A stretch of DNA of 64,000 nucleotides from JAHDDW01 sp964648795 (GCA_964648795.1 CAZYMB010000007.1:1-64000), one strand, 5' to 3'; counted from the first letter of the stretch, positions 44,801 to 54,178 are shown. The notes: a model not told the origin generated them from the sequence alone. Numbers and translations: made by a program.

Positions 44801-45080
44801 GCGCTCCCATGTCTCCGCCAGTCGGAATACTGTTCTGGAAGAATAAAAATCTTTCACCGTTATTAAAATTTAGGACCAAGAAAACAAATAGTGAACTTAA
44901 GACCGCAACAGAGATACCGGCATTGCGACGCAAAAACTTCAGGACTCTAATTGTTGGCGACCCCGAGGCAGTTGGTTCACCCACGATTTGACGCGCATCT
45001 GGTGCTGGCGGTTGGCTCGGTACACCGTCCGCCATCAAAGCGTCGTCAAACCTAGATTCGGTTGTGTTCTCAGATTCCAT
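41889..45080 (-). CDS. Large multi-pass membrane protein, PF10131-like (possible GT-C transferase)
   Basis: 1063 residues. About twelve or more hydrophobic segments cover residues 50-560, an outside domain follows (570-960), then one helix (about 985-1005) and an acidic tail. The first outside loop has TGGDMGAHIWGPAFLRDELL and SPDWYQGFPAYRFYMVIPAL. This is the pattern of the '6-pyruvoyl-tetrahydropterin synthase related' membrane family PF10131, which behaves like GT-C lipid-linked sugar transferases. It is encoded just before the GtrA-GT2 gene and the phosphomannomutase gene. I infer transfer of a lipid-linked sugar outside the membrane; the acceptor is unknown. Confidence 0.72.
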   Translation of the reverse strand: MESENTTESRFDDALMADGVPSQPPAPDARQIVGEPTASGSPTIRVLKFLRRNAGISVAVLSSLFVFLVLNFNNGERFLFFQNSIPTGGDMGAHIWGPAFLRDELLPSLSLTGWSPDWYQGFPAYRFYMVIPALAIVIVNVGFIWWAGLPLALALIVGMDHLVGPKLVSSPDGTPISTRTGILGRFNKSLAPVRLAVMTLTAIGAIALVHIPYGVAFKLVAFSGIVFMPIAAWGMGRLARVPDPGPAFLAIGALVFLFDANFTILGGNILSTLAGEFSFSISFALVLLAIGLVIRSLNDRKWYGRTSLAIALAALSHVIPVFFLVPAVMFATFAHPKASRVVPLSGIAMLLMVVVWLNPQIDSRMKVIVSLVGLLAVLSAISFAWSYSRQTFAKFGSEFVLAARLGLVGVGVSAFWFVPFGFTGEIQGMFNDLGWIRETAFADNLLTTPMRIAFPLAALGFLISLFTRQRLGMVMSVMCGFFVLLYVNIGPSSLWNQRLLPTVYLTAYMSASLGLAYIVRFTTENSFSFEVPRRRALAVVSFVALLPAVLGILAVLGRAPFSNHDFINAEGEPAIQWAGFTINEGHQAQAWATWNSTGIETKDHFREYRDVISTMELIGQEVGCGRAFWEFSPDLDRFGTPMALMLLPHFTDGCIDSMEGLFFESSTSTPFHFLNQSRLSIEPSAAQRFLPYESFDIDVGVDQMRASGIRYYLASNDQAIEAARNHQDLTEINSVSGTFPEGAAFTNAFAIFEHNEWAEAEGLAHLPVVVSGTDFEDLFVGGENGEETPQRAEIETELSELRATLEGNGVRSDIVEERINSERIVLRDQLERESEFLVGWEGEAVRAYQDPAAYPALPAIDGPSDWPRTLEVGIEQDRVLPSETLGLGNAELLTEIDDPAVVSNYSTTRDTISFEVDQVGKPVIVRTSFFPNWEVTGADGPWRVGPNQMVVVPTATQVELSYGSTLVERGSYLISFASLAGIFMVYRRRRSGELALTTEPLLVESAALGTETVEVPAADDLSVEEFEEPLPDPVVEVFPDPHGADTVDALDGADGQDSEVPES

Positions 45081-45167
45081 TGAATACTCGCCCAGTTAGC
45101 AGACACTGCTACCCATTAGACTGGCCGAGTTTAGCCTATTGAAACTAGTAGTTGGAGCCAAGCAGGA

Positions 45168-45437
45168 TTAGTTTTTAGAGATACGATCTTTGACTTCGAT
45201 CAATGCGTCGGCTAGGTCTATTTGTTCGCCAGCTAGCTTCCACCAGCGCTTGTCGCAGCGATCGCATGAATGCATTAGTAAGTTATTGCCATCAACCGGT
45301 ATTTCAATGGTTGTCAGCTCGTGATCGCAGTCTTGACAGAGGTCAATTACATCGCCAGCCGCTGTTCTAGTTGTTTTACGCTGAAAATTGTCCTGACTCA
45401 CGTCTTTACCGCCCTTGGTTCGCACTGGCCAACCCAT
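45168..45437 (-). CDS. Small zinc-ribbon protein of unknown function
   Basis: 89 residues from ATG 45437. Two cysteine pairs (CQDC and CDRC, about 30 residues apart) form a probable zinc ribbon. The rest is polar, with CDKRWWKLAGEQIDLADALIEVKDRI at the end. Alternative starts are TTG 45467, which has GAGG three bases upstream, and GTG 45401; the ATG follows TACTCT by twelve bases. No named family is recognised. It diverges from ftsH over about 200 bases. Confidence 0.6.
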   Translation of the reverse strand: MGWPVRTKGGKDVSQDNFQRKTTRTAAGDVIDLCQDCDHELTTIEIPVDGNNLLMHSCDRCDKRWWKLAGEQIDLADALIEVKDRISKN

Positions 45438-45644
45438 CTTTGTTGACTCAGAGTACCCAGTCGGCAAATCCTCATTACAGATAACAGTTAGGGTCTCATT
45501 TGGTTCTTTGGGACTATCTCAAAAGGTTGCCCAATACTGAAATAAAGTGTATTTCTAGTCGGTTTGGCCTAAGTAAGATGTGCACTAGACTCACATCCGA
45601 CGGCCGAGTTCCGACTCTTAATAGAGAGCTAGAAAATCACAATT

Positions 45645-47543
45645 ATGAACGAAGAAAAGAAAACACCCAAATTCGGAGGCTCCAATAAGGACTCTGATAA
45701 ATCAGGCAAAGAATCATCACAAGCACAACGCTGGATTCTTTGGGTTGCCTTGGCATCAGTTGCCGCAATCTTCATAGTTGCCCTAACCAACCGACAAACT
45801 GGTGAGGAGATTAGCTACACCCAAGTCTTAGCAGAGCTCGACGAATGCGCTAGCGGCGACTGCACTATTTCTGAGATTGTCTTTGACAACGGAACTGGCG
45901 AAATCGAAGGCATTTCTGAAGATGGAACGGTGCAGTTTGTGAGCACGGGCCTTGTCCAAGAGCCAGGCGAACTCTCTGAAAGAGCTGCAGCAGCTGATGT
46001 TGAATTTAGGGCTGACACCAATACCGGCGGCCTACTAAGTGTTCTAGCTATCTTCGGGCCATTCCTACTTCTAATTGGTTTGTTCTGGTGGATCTCTCGC
46101 CGCAGCCAATCACAAATGGGTGGCATCATGTCAATTGGGCGCTCGAAGGCTAAAACGTATTCTTCTGAACGGCCGGGAACCTCGTTCTCGGATGTTGCCG
46201 GTTACGACTCGGTAAAGAAGGAAATCACCGAGGTAGTGGACTTCTTGAAGGCCCCAGAAAAGTTTGCTGATATTGGCGCTCGAATCCCCAAAGGTGTTCT
46301 ATTAGTAGGCCCTCCAGGCACTGGTAAGACTCTGATTGCTCGAGCTGTTGCCGGCGAAGCAGGTGTTCCCTTCCTTTCTGTCACCGGTTCTGACTTTATG
46401 GAAATGTTCGTGGGCGTAGGTGCAAGCCGAGTACGAGACCTCTTTAATGAGGCTCGAAAGATGGGCAAAGCAATTATCTTTATAGATGAAATCGACTCGA
46501 TTGGACGCAAGCGTGGTGCTGGACTTGGCGGAGGTCACGACGAACGTGAACAAACTCTAAACCAAATGTTGGCCGAAATGGATGGCTTCGAAGCGACTGA
46601 AGGAATCGTAATGATGGCGGCGACGAACCGTCCTGATATCTTAGACCCAGCATTGCTTCGTCCTGGACGCTTTGACCGCCAAGTTGTTGTGCCACTTCCT
46701 GAGTTAGAAGATCGCAAGAAGATTCTTGATGTCCACATGAAACACAAAAAAATTTCAAACGACGTCGATGTTGAAGTGATTGCCCGAGGCACACCTGGTA
46801 TGAGCGGTGCTGACTTGGCTAATCTTGTCAACGAAGCGGCCCTCTATGCCGTACGTGGTGGAGAAAAGCGTATCGAGGCTGGACACTTTGACCAAGCACG
46901 TGATCGGGTAATCATGGGTGTGAAACGTGATTCTCTAGTCATGAACGAAGAAGAACGCCGTATGACTGCTTACCACGAGTCTGGTCACGCTTTATGCGCT
47001 GCCCTACTTCCAGGTTATGACCCTCTACACAAAGTGACCATTATCCCAACCGGCATGGCTCTTGGTGTAACTATGACTCTCCCAGAAGAAGACCGCCACT
47101 CACTGCGTCGCTCCCACGCTCAGAACATGATCGTAATGATGCTCGGTGGCCGAAATGCTGAATCTATAGTATTCGGCGTAGTTTCATCTGGTGCTGGAGA
47201 TGACCTACAGAAGGCAACCGGCATGGCGAGACGAATGGTTACCGAATGGGGTATGTCAGACAAGATTGGACCAATGGCGTTTGGTTCTGACGGACCAGTT
47301 TTCCTTGGTGACGACATGATGCAATCCAAAGAGTACTCAGATGACTTGGCAAGAATTATTGATGAAGAGATCAAGAAGGTTCTAACCGAGCAAGAAAGCC
47401 GCTGTCGAGCATTATTGACCGAGAACAGAGCAGCTCTAAACCTTGTAGCTGAAACGCTCTTAGACAAGGAAACTCTAAGTGGTGCAGAAGTAAATGACTT
47501 AATCGAGCAAGCTCGAGAAGGCAACACAGTTCCAGCTAGCTAG
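45645..47543 (+). CDS. ftsH: ATP-dependent zinc metalloprotease FtsH
   Basis: 632 residues. Membrane AAA protease that degrades misfolded or regulated proteins. There are two transmembrane helices (about 28-47 and 128-150) with an outside domain between. The AAA module has Walker A GPPGTGKT (about 222-229), Walker B IIFIDEIDSIGRKRG and the second-region MMAATNRPDILDPALLRPGRFDRQV. The zinc site HESGH is at about 444-448 in TAYHESGHALCAALLPG. Start is ATG 45645, without a clear ribosome-binding site. The last eight bases overlap the end of the thioredoxin-like gene on the other strand. Confidence 0.97.
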   Translation: MNEEKKTPKFGGSNKDSDKSGKESSQAQRWILWVALASVAAIFIVALTNRQTGEEISYTQVLAELDECASGDCTISEIVFDNGTGEIEGISEDGTVQFVSTGLVQEPGELSERAAAADVEFRADTNTGGLLSVLAIFGPFLLLIGLFWWISRRSQSQMGGIMSIGRSKAKTYSSERPGTSFSDVAGYDSVKKEITEVVDFLKAPEKFADIGARIPKGVLLVGPPGTGKTLIARAVAGEAGVPFLSVTGSDFMEMFVGVGASRVRDLFNEARKMGKAIIFIDEIDSIGRKRGAGLGGGHDEREQTLNQMLAEMDGFEATEGIVMMAATNRPDILDPALLRPGRFDRQVVVPLPELEDRKKILDVHMKHKKISNDVDVEVIARGTPGMSGADLANLVNEAALYAVRGGEKRIEAGHFDQARDRVIMGVKRDSLVMNEEERRMTAYHESGHALCAALLPGYDPLHKVTIIPTGMALGVTMTLPEEDRHSLRRSHAQNMIVMMLGGRNAESIVFGVVSSGAGDDLQKATGMARRMVTEWGMSDKIGPMAFGSDGPVFLGDDMMQSKEYSDDLARIIDEEIKKVLTEQESRCRALLTENRAALNLVAETLLDKETLSGAEVNDLIEQAREGNTVPAS

Positions 47544-47958
47544 CAGAACCCAATTTAGAGTAAGCCTCTAACAGCCTTTCGGTTGAAGTGGGCCCAAAGA
47601 ACGAGTCAGACACTACTCCTACTTCGTCAACTATTAGCGTGCTCGGAATTCCGTCAACTGAGTATTTAGTGAAGAGTTCAGGTCTGTCTTCGTTCATGAT
47701 CAGCAAAGAGACTACGAATTCTTGGGATTCACTGAGTGTTTCGATCGCCTGAGACATCTCCGCACAGCCGGTGCATGTTTTTGAACCAAACATAACCACA
47801 TTCGCTTTTTGATCACCTTTTACAAAATCATCTGGGTCTAACTGCGTTGGCGCAGAGTAGCTAGGCGCTGTTGGAGCATGAGAACCTCTTTTGGATGCCA
47901 CCACAGCGATCAAGACACCGACCACTACCAGGATTAGTAAAACTATCAGAGCTTCCAT
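47536..47958 (-). CDS. Membrane-anchored thioredoxin-like protein
   Basis: 140 residues from ATG 47958. One N-terminal helix (MEALIVLLILVVVGVLIAVVA) is followed by a thioredoxin fold. The active-site pair CTGC lies in FGSKTCTGCAEMSQAIETL, and the cis-proline is in DGIPSTLIVD. The likely role is thiol-disulfide exchange at the outer face of the membrane; the partner is unknown. ATG 47958 is preferred over TTG 47964, because TAGTAT (47968-47973) is nine bases from the ATG and only three from the TTG. It converges with ftsH. Confidence 0.82.
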   Translation of the reverse strand: MEALIVLLILVVVGVLIAVVASKRGSHAPTAPSYSAPTQLDPDDFVKGDQKANVVMFGSKTCTGCAEMSQAIETLSESQEFVVSLLIMNEDRPELFTKYSVDGIPSTLIVDEVGVVSDSFFGPTSTERLLEAYSKLGSAS

Positions 47959-47967
47959 TGCCAATTA

Positions 47968-47973
47968 ATACTA
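47968..47973 (-). promoter_or_regulatory. Predicted -10 box of thioredoxin-like gene
   Basis: TAGTAT, nine bases before ATG 47958. Confidence 0.4.
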
Positions 47974-47989
47974 GATCCAGACGTTATGA

Positions 47990-49972
47990 CTAGCTGTCAA
48001 TTAGAGGAATCGCCGGAAGAATGTCGGAACCCTCCGCTGATATGGCTTGCGCCTCAATTGTGACAGGTCTGCTCGCATTAACAACCAAGCTGCCACCACC
48101 GCTACCATCGTCTGGGATTGGGAAGAACCAGCGTTCACCGTCAACAGCAGTGATATACGGATTGGCAATATCTGCACCGTTGGCTGGCTCGATTGGTTCG
48201 CCATCGACTCCGCTACGAACTGTTATCTGGGTTCCGTTTGTGGGAGCAAAGACTGTGATCCAAGAAGAGCTGTCAGAGAATACCGGCGTCCATGGCACAA
48301 CCCAGGACTCAAGAGGCCCAAAGTCAATGCCACCAGACGTCATAAGACCAGCAGACGCAGAATTAGGCGATGTATCATCGACATCGGCAGGCAGGGCCTC
48401 AAAGGCATCTCCCACTTCGGGTTCTGGCTCAGCCAGAAGATCGCCCACATCTATCTCTTGAGAGTTAGTTACTCTCTCGGCAAACTGCCAACGTTCTGAT
48501 AACACTGGGAGATCATTCAGTGAGACAACTTCAACCGTAAAATCGACTGGCAAAACAAAACCCAGCCGGCGAGACTCGGCCACAAGGTCCACAACAGAAA
48601 CCCCCAGGGGTGTCACATCTCGTTCGATCGGCACAAAGATACTCTCACGCAAACCAGTATTGGTAGGCCAAATTTCTATCTGGACTCTAGAACTCCTACG
48701 AGTTAGTATTTGTGGGTTCACTTCATCTAAGACCGCATCAACTACTAGTTGAGCAGCTGCAATTCGAGTAGCTTCTTCTATTTCCTCTTCGTCTGCATCA
48801 TCTTCAACTTCGGCTTCAACAGATTCAAAATCGAGGCCTTGAAAGAAATCATCACTAAGACTTGGGCCAAAATCAAGATCTAGTTCGTCGAGAAGTGAGT
48901 CAGCAATTCCTTCAGGACTCAAAGATGCTATATTTTCGACAAAGTCACGTCCCGGGCTCAGCTGCAGACCAGGGTCTCTAGGATTAAATACGGTAACTAA
49001 GTGAGTTGAGTTCTCGTTTACACGGCCAGAGGTAAAGATCCACTCATTCTGAGGAGCTCTAACCCCTAACTGAAGGCTGGCTCCGGTGACTGCTATATCA
49101 TTGTCCTCAGCATCCTCGTCGGCCGCCTCTTCATCGGCATCCTCATCGACTGCCTCATCAGACTCCTCAGCATCGCCTGCCAAATCATCTTCCAAGCCAT
49201 CTAGCAAGGCTGCCAAGTCCTCGTCCACTATCTGAAGGCGTTCAGCAATAATTCGACCTCCACGACTTTGAATAGTTATAGGAATCTGATCGATTTCCGC
49301 AAAACCAGTTTCCTGGCTGAAATCAATCTGAAAAACTGAGTTACCAAACAATGTCAAGCCTTCGAACTCACTACTGCTGTTCCCTCGATGGGGAATTATG
49401 TCGATTGAAACATCCTCGTCGAAAGGATTCATCAGAGTAATGATGTTCGATCCGTCTCCAGTGTTTCTACCTGAACCGAAATGCCAAACTTCAGAGGCTT
49501 GGGTTCCGCAAGCACCATAGGCAACACCAGATCCTGTTGTGTTCGAGTGAGAAACAACAGCATTACCTCTAGTAATTCGGACCACCATGCCTGCCAGATC
49601 ATCGAGGTCATCTTCACTTGGAGGGTCAAGCTCTGCAGCATCAATGGTCGTGCTCTCCCCTGGTTCAAGTTGGAGTTCACGACTCGCCCCACGACCTTCC
49701 TCTGTCAATACAGTGGCAACAGCGGTAGCACTTTCTTCTACAGAGATGTTTGCTATTTGAACGCTTTGATCTGCAACACCATCTTCTGATCTGGTACCTG
49801 AAGGACAGAACCAAGCCGAATCTACGGCCGACTCAGGATCTAGCGGTAAGGAAAAGTTAGGCAGTGCAACATCTGTCTGGTCGTTTTCTGAGTCATTGTT
49901 TAATCGCCGTTCACCAACGAACAACGTTGCGACCAATAACACCGCAATGCCGACACGGATCAGATACTTCAT
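47990..49972 (-). CDS. Secreted DUF5719-like protein with acidic insert
   Basis: 660 residues. An N-terminal signal or anchor helix (YLIRVGIAVLLVATLFVGE) is followed by repeated beta-sandwich-like units. These carry phrases such as WHFGSGRNTGDGSNIITLMNPF, WIFTSGRVNENSTHLVTVFNP and WVVPWTPVFSDSSSWITVFAP (parts). This repeat style and the gene position behind a GT2 membrane protein fit the actinobacterial DUF5719 family. An acidic run (about 255-290, mostly D, E and A) is unusual. Start overlaps the stop of the upstream GT gene by four bases (ATGA), so the two are co-translated. The role is unknown, presumably in exporting or holding the glycan made by its neighbour. Confidence 0.68.
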   Translation of the reverse strand: MKYLIRVGIAVLLVATLFVGERRLNNDSENDQTDVALPNFSLPLDPESAVDSAWFCPSGTRSEDGVADQSVQIANISVEESATAVATVLTEEGRGASRELQLEPGESTTIDAAELDPPSEDDLDDLAGMVVRITRGNAVVSHSNTTGSGVAYGACGTQASEVWHFGSGRNTGDGSNIITLMNPFDEDVSIDIIPHRGNSSSEFEGLTLFGNSVFQIDFSQETGFAEIDQIPITIQSRGGRIIAERLQIVDEDLAALLDGLEDDLAGDAEESDEAVDEDADEEAADEDAEDNDIAVTGASLQLGVRAPQNEWIFTSGRVNENSTHLVTVFNPRDPGLQLSPGRDFVENIASLSPEGIADSLLDELDLDFGPSLSDDFFQGLDFESVEAEVEDDADEEEIEEATRIAAAQLVVDAVLDEVNPQILTRRSSRVQIEIWPTNTGLRESIFVPIERDVTPLGVSVVDLVAESRRLGFVLPVDFTVEVVSLNDLPVLSERWQFAERVTNSQEIDVGDLLAEPEPEVGDAFEALPADVDDTSPNSASAGLMTSGGIDFGPLESWVVPWTPVFSDSSSWITVFAPTNGTQITVRSGVDGEPIEPANGADIANPYITAVDGERWFFPIPDDGSGGGSLVVNASRPVTIEAQAISAEGSDILPAIPLIDS

Positions 49973-52900
49973 GATTCATTACCCACTCTAGTCTGAGCCA
50001 CACTTATTGCAGAAGCGATGAGAACAAGCTGAATTAGAATAAAGATGGCACGCGGGAACAATGCCGAATGATCTAGCTCGGCTAGCCCCCCTGTTCCAGC
50101 CGATATGTTAATTTGACCGTCGAAGCCAGCGGTTAAATCGTTGTCGATACCGGAGAGGTCAAACCCTGGAGCGGGCAGCGCTATGTATGCAGCAATATCA
50201 GCTGGGATATCTACCGTCCATGAACCAGGGCGACCAACTCTTGGTATGACCGAGATAGGTTCTGCTGCCAGGTCGACCTCTAACTGATCCGTAACAGATC
50301 TTGCGTCAGCGTCACCTGGATTTTGGAAAGCTGCACCAAGCCCACCGGAAGCAGTGTTCTGGTAAATGGTGAACGCACCGTTACCAGACCTATCAAGTCT
50401 TAAATCAACTTGTCTTTCCAGGGCCGCCGTTATCACTGGATCAGCTGGATTAATTGTGTATTGCCTTGCAATCTGCTCTGCCACTACGACGAAATCTACT
50501 CCGTAGCTTGCGGTCAGCTGCCCTAAACTTGATGTTCCGCCCGAAGTAGCTAGGTCAAGGTATTGTCCAACTGCATCAGTGTTACCAACAGGACCGGGAA
50601 CCCAATTATTGCGAACATCAACCGCCGCATCAGTCAAAGCGTATGGCAAGCCGTTCGGCGTCTCATAGCTATCGACAGGTATCACTGAAGGGTTCCCGAG
50701 CCAGAGGATCCGGCCAGTGGTCAAAACCTCGTCATCGTCTGGGATGCTCGAGAATAGGCTTGCCGCTGTTGTTCGCCTCGGGCTCTCTGGAATTCCCCAC
50801 CTACCAGAACCAATCGTACTTAAACCACCCAATAGAACTAAAACAAGACCTAGCACGCCGACTCCGAGTGACAAGTAACGCATTCGAGAGACAGACTTTG
50901 AAAAAGCTGTTTCATATTGCGTTGCCCCGGCGCCAACAGCAAGAATCAGGCCTGTTAAAACAACTGAGAGCATTATCTCGTTAGAAGGCAGCGCAAACGG
51001 AAGCATCTCCTGAGACTCAAGCCACAGCAGACCCCAACCTGCTACCGCCAAGGCCCAACCCAGTACCACTAATTGCATTGATTCCGATTTGATTGCTATC
51101 AGTGCAGCAATTGCAAACAAAGTTATAACTAGTCCAGAAATAACTAGAAGATTGCCTGTGATATCGAAAAGGCTTCCACCATCTTGTCCAGCAACCCCAA
51201 GCCCAGTCGCTTCCGCGACGTTAAATGAAATCAAATCGAACAGCGAAAAGTTTCTGGCCTCAGATGACTTGGAACCTACTAACCAGTCCCAATCAAAGTT
51301 GGTCAAAATATCAAGACTCCATGGGAAGTGAAGAACAGGCGGGACAATAACAGCCGCAACACCACCAAGAACAATGGATTTCAAGTTCTTTGTTTCGTAT
51401 AGCGATGCAAAGCCCACACACGCAATGACCAAGACTCCGACGACAACCACTGCTGGCGCAAGAGTGCTTACGACCGCAATTAGGAACCCGTATCTCAATA
51501 TGTTTACAGAGTCTGTTCTTTGGGTGTAGAAAGTATCTTCCGTATTCGTTCTATTAGAGAATGGTGCTACGCCAGCTAACTTGAGAGCCGAGGTAGCTAT
51601 ATAAGGTAGTGAAGCCCAAATGATCAGCGATTCCCATCTACCTGCACTTAACATAGCAAAGACAATAGGGTTTAGAACGTACAGTGCCCCCGATATTGAC
51701 TGCAAGCGAGGGCTCACATATGGCCTCGCAAGACGAGAGCCGCCCCAATAGCCAATAAGCAATGGAACAAAAACTAACAATCGATCGAACAACCCCGGAG
51801 CGAAGAAGAATAGACCTCTTATCGAACCTAGTACAACGAAAGCTAATGGAGCATTTGCCTCACCACCGGCACCAGCTGTCCGGAAACCCGAAAACCATTC
51901 GCGAACTAATCCAAGAGAGTTACGCATTGCTGGGATTTCACCAAACACTTGGTAAGAGTCGAGCAGAATCCCACGAGAACCAATTGTTAGGATCGCCATA
52001 ACTAAGACGAATACAACAACTGAGTGCACCGATGATGACGAATCAACCTTGAGTTGAGAGGCTGACAGAACAGAATCTAGTCTTGTCTGCCCGGCCTCGA
52101 ATTTGTTGCGCCAAAATTCTGAAAGCTGCGCAGAGCCACCAACTTGCTTCTTGCGGATCTGACGGTCTGTGACTTTTCTGATTTTAGTTAGCTGGTTTCG
52201 CCTGGCACCGACTGAGCCAATAGAAGAGAGGTTCCAAAACAATGCTGAGAAGAGATCCGCTGCCTGGCGCCTTCGACCACTAAACAGGGCATAAAGCGCC
52301 TCGAATATGATCAATAATATGGCTAGAGGGATAGTTGTCAACCTTGAAGATAGCGTCGAGTTTGTTAGCAAAGTTCGCAAGCGATGACGTGTGCGCATCC
52401 TACGTTTTTGACTATTGATGACTCTTTGGTCGGCTGACTCAATGTGCTTGGCTTTGGCATCAGGAACTACTCTTACCCGTGCGCCAACGGCATGCGCACG
52501 CCAACAGATGTCTAGGTCTTCCCCCATAAAGGAGATTCCTTCATCAAAGCCACCGACTGCCTTTAATAGGTCTGCCCTGATGAGTTGCACTCCGCCTGGG
52601 ATATAGAACATGTCCCGAGCCGAATCATACTGTTGCTGGTCGAATTCACCGCGATCAATTTGATCTACGGAGACACCAAAACGATCGGCTCCCATTCCGA
52701 CTTGAAGGAGCTTTCTAGGGTCGTCCCATTCAACAAGCTTTGGTCCGACGATTCCTGCGTTAGATTTGTATAGCTCGTCCATCAAACTTGAAACACAGCT
52801 CTTTTCCAGGACAACATCGTCGTGACAGAACAACAGAAACGGGGTTCCGCTAACTAAGTCGAGGGCCTGATTCGCCCCGACGCTCCAGCCGGGGTCACCG

Positions 52901-53154
52901 GCGATTCTATGGATATATGCTTCAGGAAGAGAAGATGCAACTCGAGAAGCAATGGGGTCCTGCGACCCAGCATCCACAACAAGCACTGACATATTTTCAT
53001 AATCTTGCTCAGCCAGAGAGTGCAACATATCAGCAAACCATGGACCAGGGTCTTTCGACACCACGACTGCGACGACTGCAGGTACGTCGAAGTCCTCTGA
53101 GGACTCAGAGTCTCCGGCGAGTTTCTTCTGTGATGCAGTCTGACTAGCGACCAT
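49969..53154 (-). CDS. Giant membrane protein with N-terminal family 2 glycosyltransferase
   Basis: 1061 residues. Residues ~25-270 are a GT2 domain. Its runs are VVAVVVSKDPGPWFADMLHSLAEQDY, VLVVDAGSQDP, the DxD-like FCHDDVVLEK and the acceptor-site run GGFDEGISFMGEDLDICWRAH. About twelve hydrophobic segments follow, then an outside C-terminal domain and a last helix. This matches the large actinobacterial transferases that build cell-envelope polysaccharides. It forms an operon with the DUF5719-like gene and starts upstream of it. It faces the GDP-sugar reductase gene across a 130-base divergent region. Donor and acceptor are unknown. Confidence 0.82.
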   Translation of the reverse strand: MVASQTASQKKLAGDSESSEDFDVPAVVAVVVSKDPGPWFADMLHSLAEQDYENMSVLVVDAGSQDPIASRVASSLPEAYIHRIAGDPGWSVGANQALDLVSGTPFLLFCHDDVVLEKSCVSSLMDELYKSNAGIVGPKLVEWDDPRKLLQVGMGADRFGVSVDQIDRGEFDQQQYDSARDMFYIPGGVQLIRADLLKAVGGFDEGISFMGEDLDICWRAHAVGARVRVVPDAKAKHIESADQRVINSQKRRMRTRHRLRTLLTNSTLSSRLTTIPLAILLIIFEALYALFSGRRRQAADLFSALFWNLSSIGSVGARRNQLTKIRKVTDRQIRKKQVGGSAQLSEFWRNKFEAGQTRLDSVLSASQLKVDSSSSVHSVVVFVLVMAILTIGSRGILLDSYQVFGEIPAMRNSLGLVREWFSGFRTAGAGGEANAPLAFVVLGSIRGLFFFAPGLFDRLLVFVPLLIGYWGGSRLARPYVSPRLQSISGALYVLNPIVFAMLSAGRWESLIIWASLPYIATSALKLAGVAPFSNRTNTEDTFYTQRTDSVNILRYGFLIAVVSTLAPAVVVVGVLVIACVGFASLYETKNLKSIVLGGVAAVIVPPVLHFPWSLDILTNFDWDWLVGSKSSEARNFSLFDLISFNVAEATGLGVAGQDGGSLFDITGNLLVISGLVITLFAIAALIAIKSESMQLVVLGWALAVAGWGLLWLESQEMLPFALPSNEIMLSVVLTGLILAVGAGATQYETAFSKSVSRMRYLSLGVGVLGLVLVLLGGLSTIGSGRWGIPESPRRTTAASLFSSIPDDDEVLTTGRILWLGNPSVIPVDSYETPNGLPYALTDAAVDVRNNWVPGPVGNTDAVGQYLDLATSGGTSSLGQLTASYGVDFVVVAEQIARQYTINPADPVITAALERQVDLRLDRSGNGAFTIYQNTASGGLGAAFQNPGDADARSVTDQLEVDLAAEPISVIPRVGRPGSWTVDIPADIAAYIALPAPGFDLSGIDNDLTAGFDGQINISAGTGGLAELDHSALFPRAIFILIQLVLIASAISVAQTRVGNES

Positions 53155-53270
53155 AACCTAAATAGAATTTGGCATAACTAACAGCCACCTAGGCTACTAG
53201 TAGTTAGCCCCAAAGCCTTCGAAGCAGCTATTTCATAATCAGTTGGCGAGCTGTTTAGTCCGAATAGGCC

Positions 53271-53276
53271 TATGCT
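53271..53276 (+). promoter_or_regulatory. Predicted -10 box of rmd-like gene
   Basis: TATGCT, eight bases before GTG 53285. Confidence 0.45.
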
Positions 53277-53284
53277 CTAGTGTC

Positions 53285-54178
53285 GTGAAGGCCGTCGTTA
53301 CCGGAGCAGCCGGTTTTGTAGGAAAACACTTGGTAGAGCATCTCACTAAGTCAGGTGACGACGTAATTGGGTTAGATAAAAAAAGAGGCCCTGATCTTTG
53401 TAGTGCCGAAGAATGGAAAACCCTAGAATCACTCTCTGGAGTAGACGTTTTATATCATCTCGCAGGCTGGAGCAGCGTTGGAAGAAGCTGGGACGAACCA
53501 GCTTCCGTATTTGATGTAAATGTAACGGGCACAGCCAATGTGCTCGAAGCAGCCCGAAATTTCCAAGTTGGAACCGTCGTTCTAGTTTCAAGCGCAGAAG
53601 TATACGAAGCAAGTAGCAACGAGCCCTTAGAAGAGACCGCCTTGCTAGCTCCAAGCTCGCCTTATGCTGCTTCGAAAATTGCTGCTGAATTGCTAGGAGA
53701 GTTCTACGCTGACAAATACAACCAACGCGTTGTGATTGCCAGGCCGTTTAATCAAATTGGCCCAGGACAGCTTAGTGACTTTGTTATCCCGTCTTTCGCT
53801 CAACAAATAGTGGATATAGAGTCCGGTCAAGCAACAGGTTTACGACATGGCAACCTAGACGCAATCAGAGACTTTACAGATGTGAGAGATGCTGTCGAGG
53901 CTTACCGTTTACTTGCTCAACATGGAGTCTCTGGTGAGGCGTACAACATTTGTTCTCAAAAGAACTTCTCTATTGCAGATCTTCTAAAGAAGCTAACGAG
54001 TCTTTCGACAACCGAAATCAGAACCGAGCTAGACCCCGAACGAAACAGACCATCAGATTGCCCAATCAAGTTAGGTTCGCTCGAAAAGACAACCCAAGCT
54101 ACTGGCTGGGCTCCCACAACAGACCTAGTCGATACTCTTGCCGATGTACTGACCGAAGCACGCAACAATCAACTCTAA
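53285..54178 (+). CDS. NAD-dependent sugar epimerase/reductase, GDP-4-keto-6-deoxymannose reductase (Rmd) type
   Basis: 297 residues. Extended short-chain dehydrogenase. It shows the nucleotide site VTGAAGFVGKHLVEHL, the catalytic YxxxK in SPYAASKIAAELL and the substrate-side run RPFNQIGPGQLSDFVIPSFAQQI (parts). RHGNLDAIRDFTDVRDAVEAY and AYNICSQKNFSIADLL resemble Rmd, which makes GDP-D-rhamnose from GDP-4-keto-6-deoxymannose. GTG 53285 begins exactly at the Rossmann strand and has TATGCT at leaderless spacing. A longer frame from 53243 would add 14 residues with no family match. The matching dehydratase gene is not in the window. It overlaps leuB's end by four bases. Confidence 0.8.
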   Translation: MKAVVTGAAGFVGKHLVEHLTKSGDDVIGLDKKRGPDLCSAEEWKTLESLSGVDVLYHLAGWSSVGRSWDEPASVFDVNVTGTANVLEAARNFQVGTVVLVSSAEVYEASSNEPLEETALLAPSSPYAASKIAAELLGEFYADKYNQRVVIARPFNQIGPGQLSDFVIPSFAQQIVDIESGQATGLRHGNLDAIRDFTDVRDAVEAYRLLAQHGVSGEAYNICSQKNFSIADLLKKLTSLSTTEIRTELDPERNRPSDCPIKLGSLEKTTQATGWAPTTDLVDTLADVLTEARNNQL

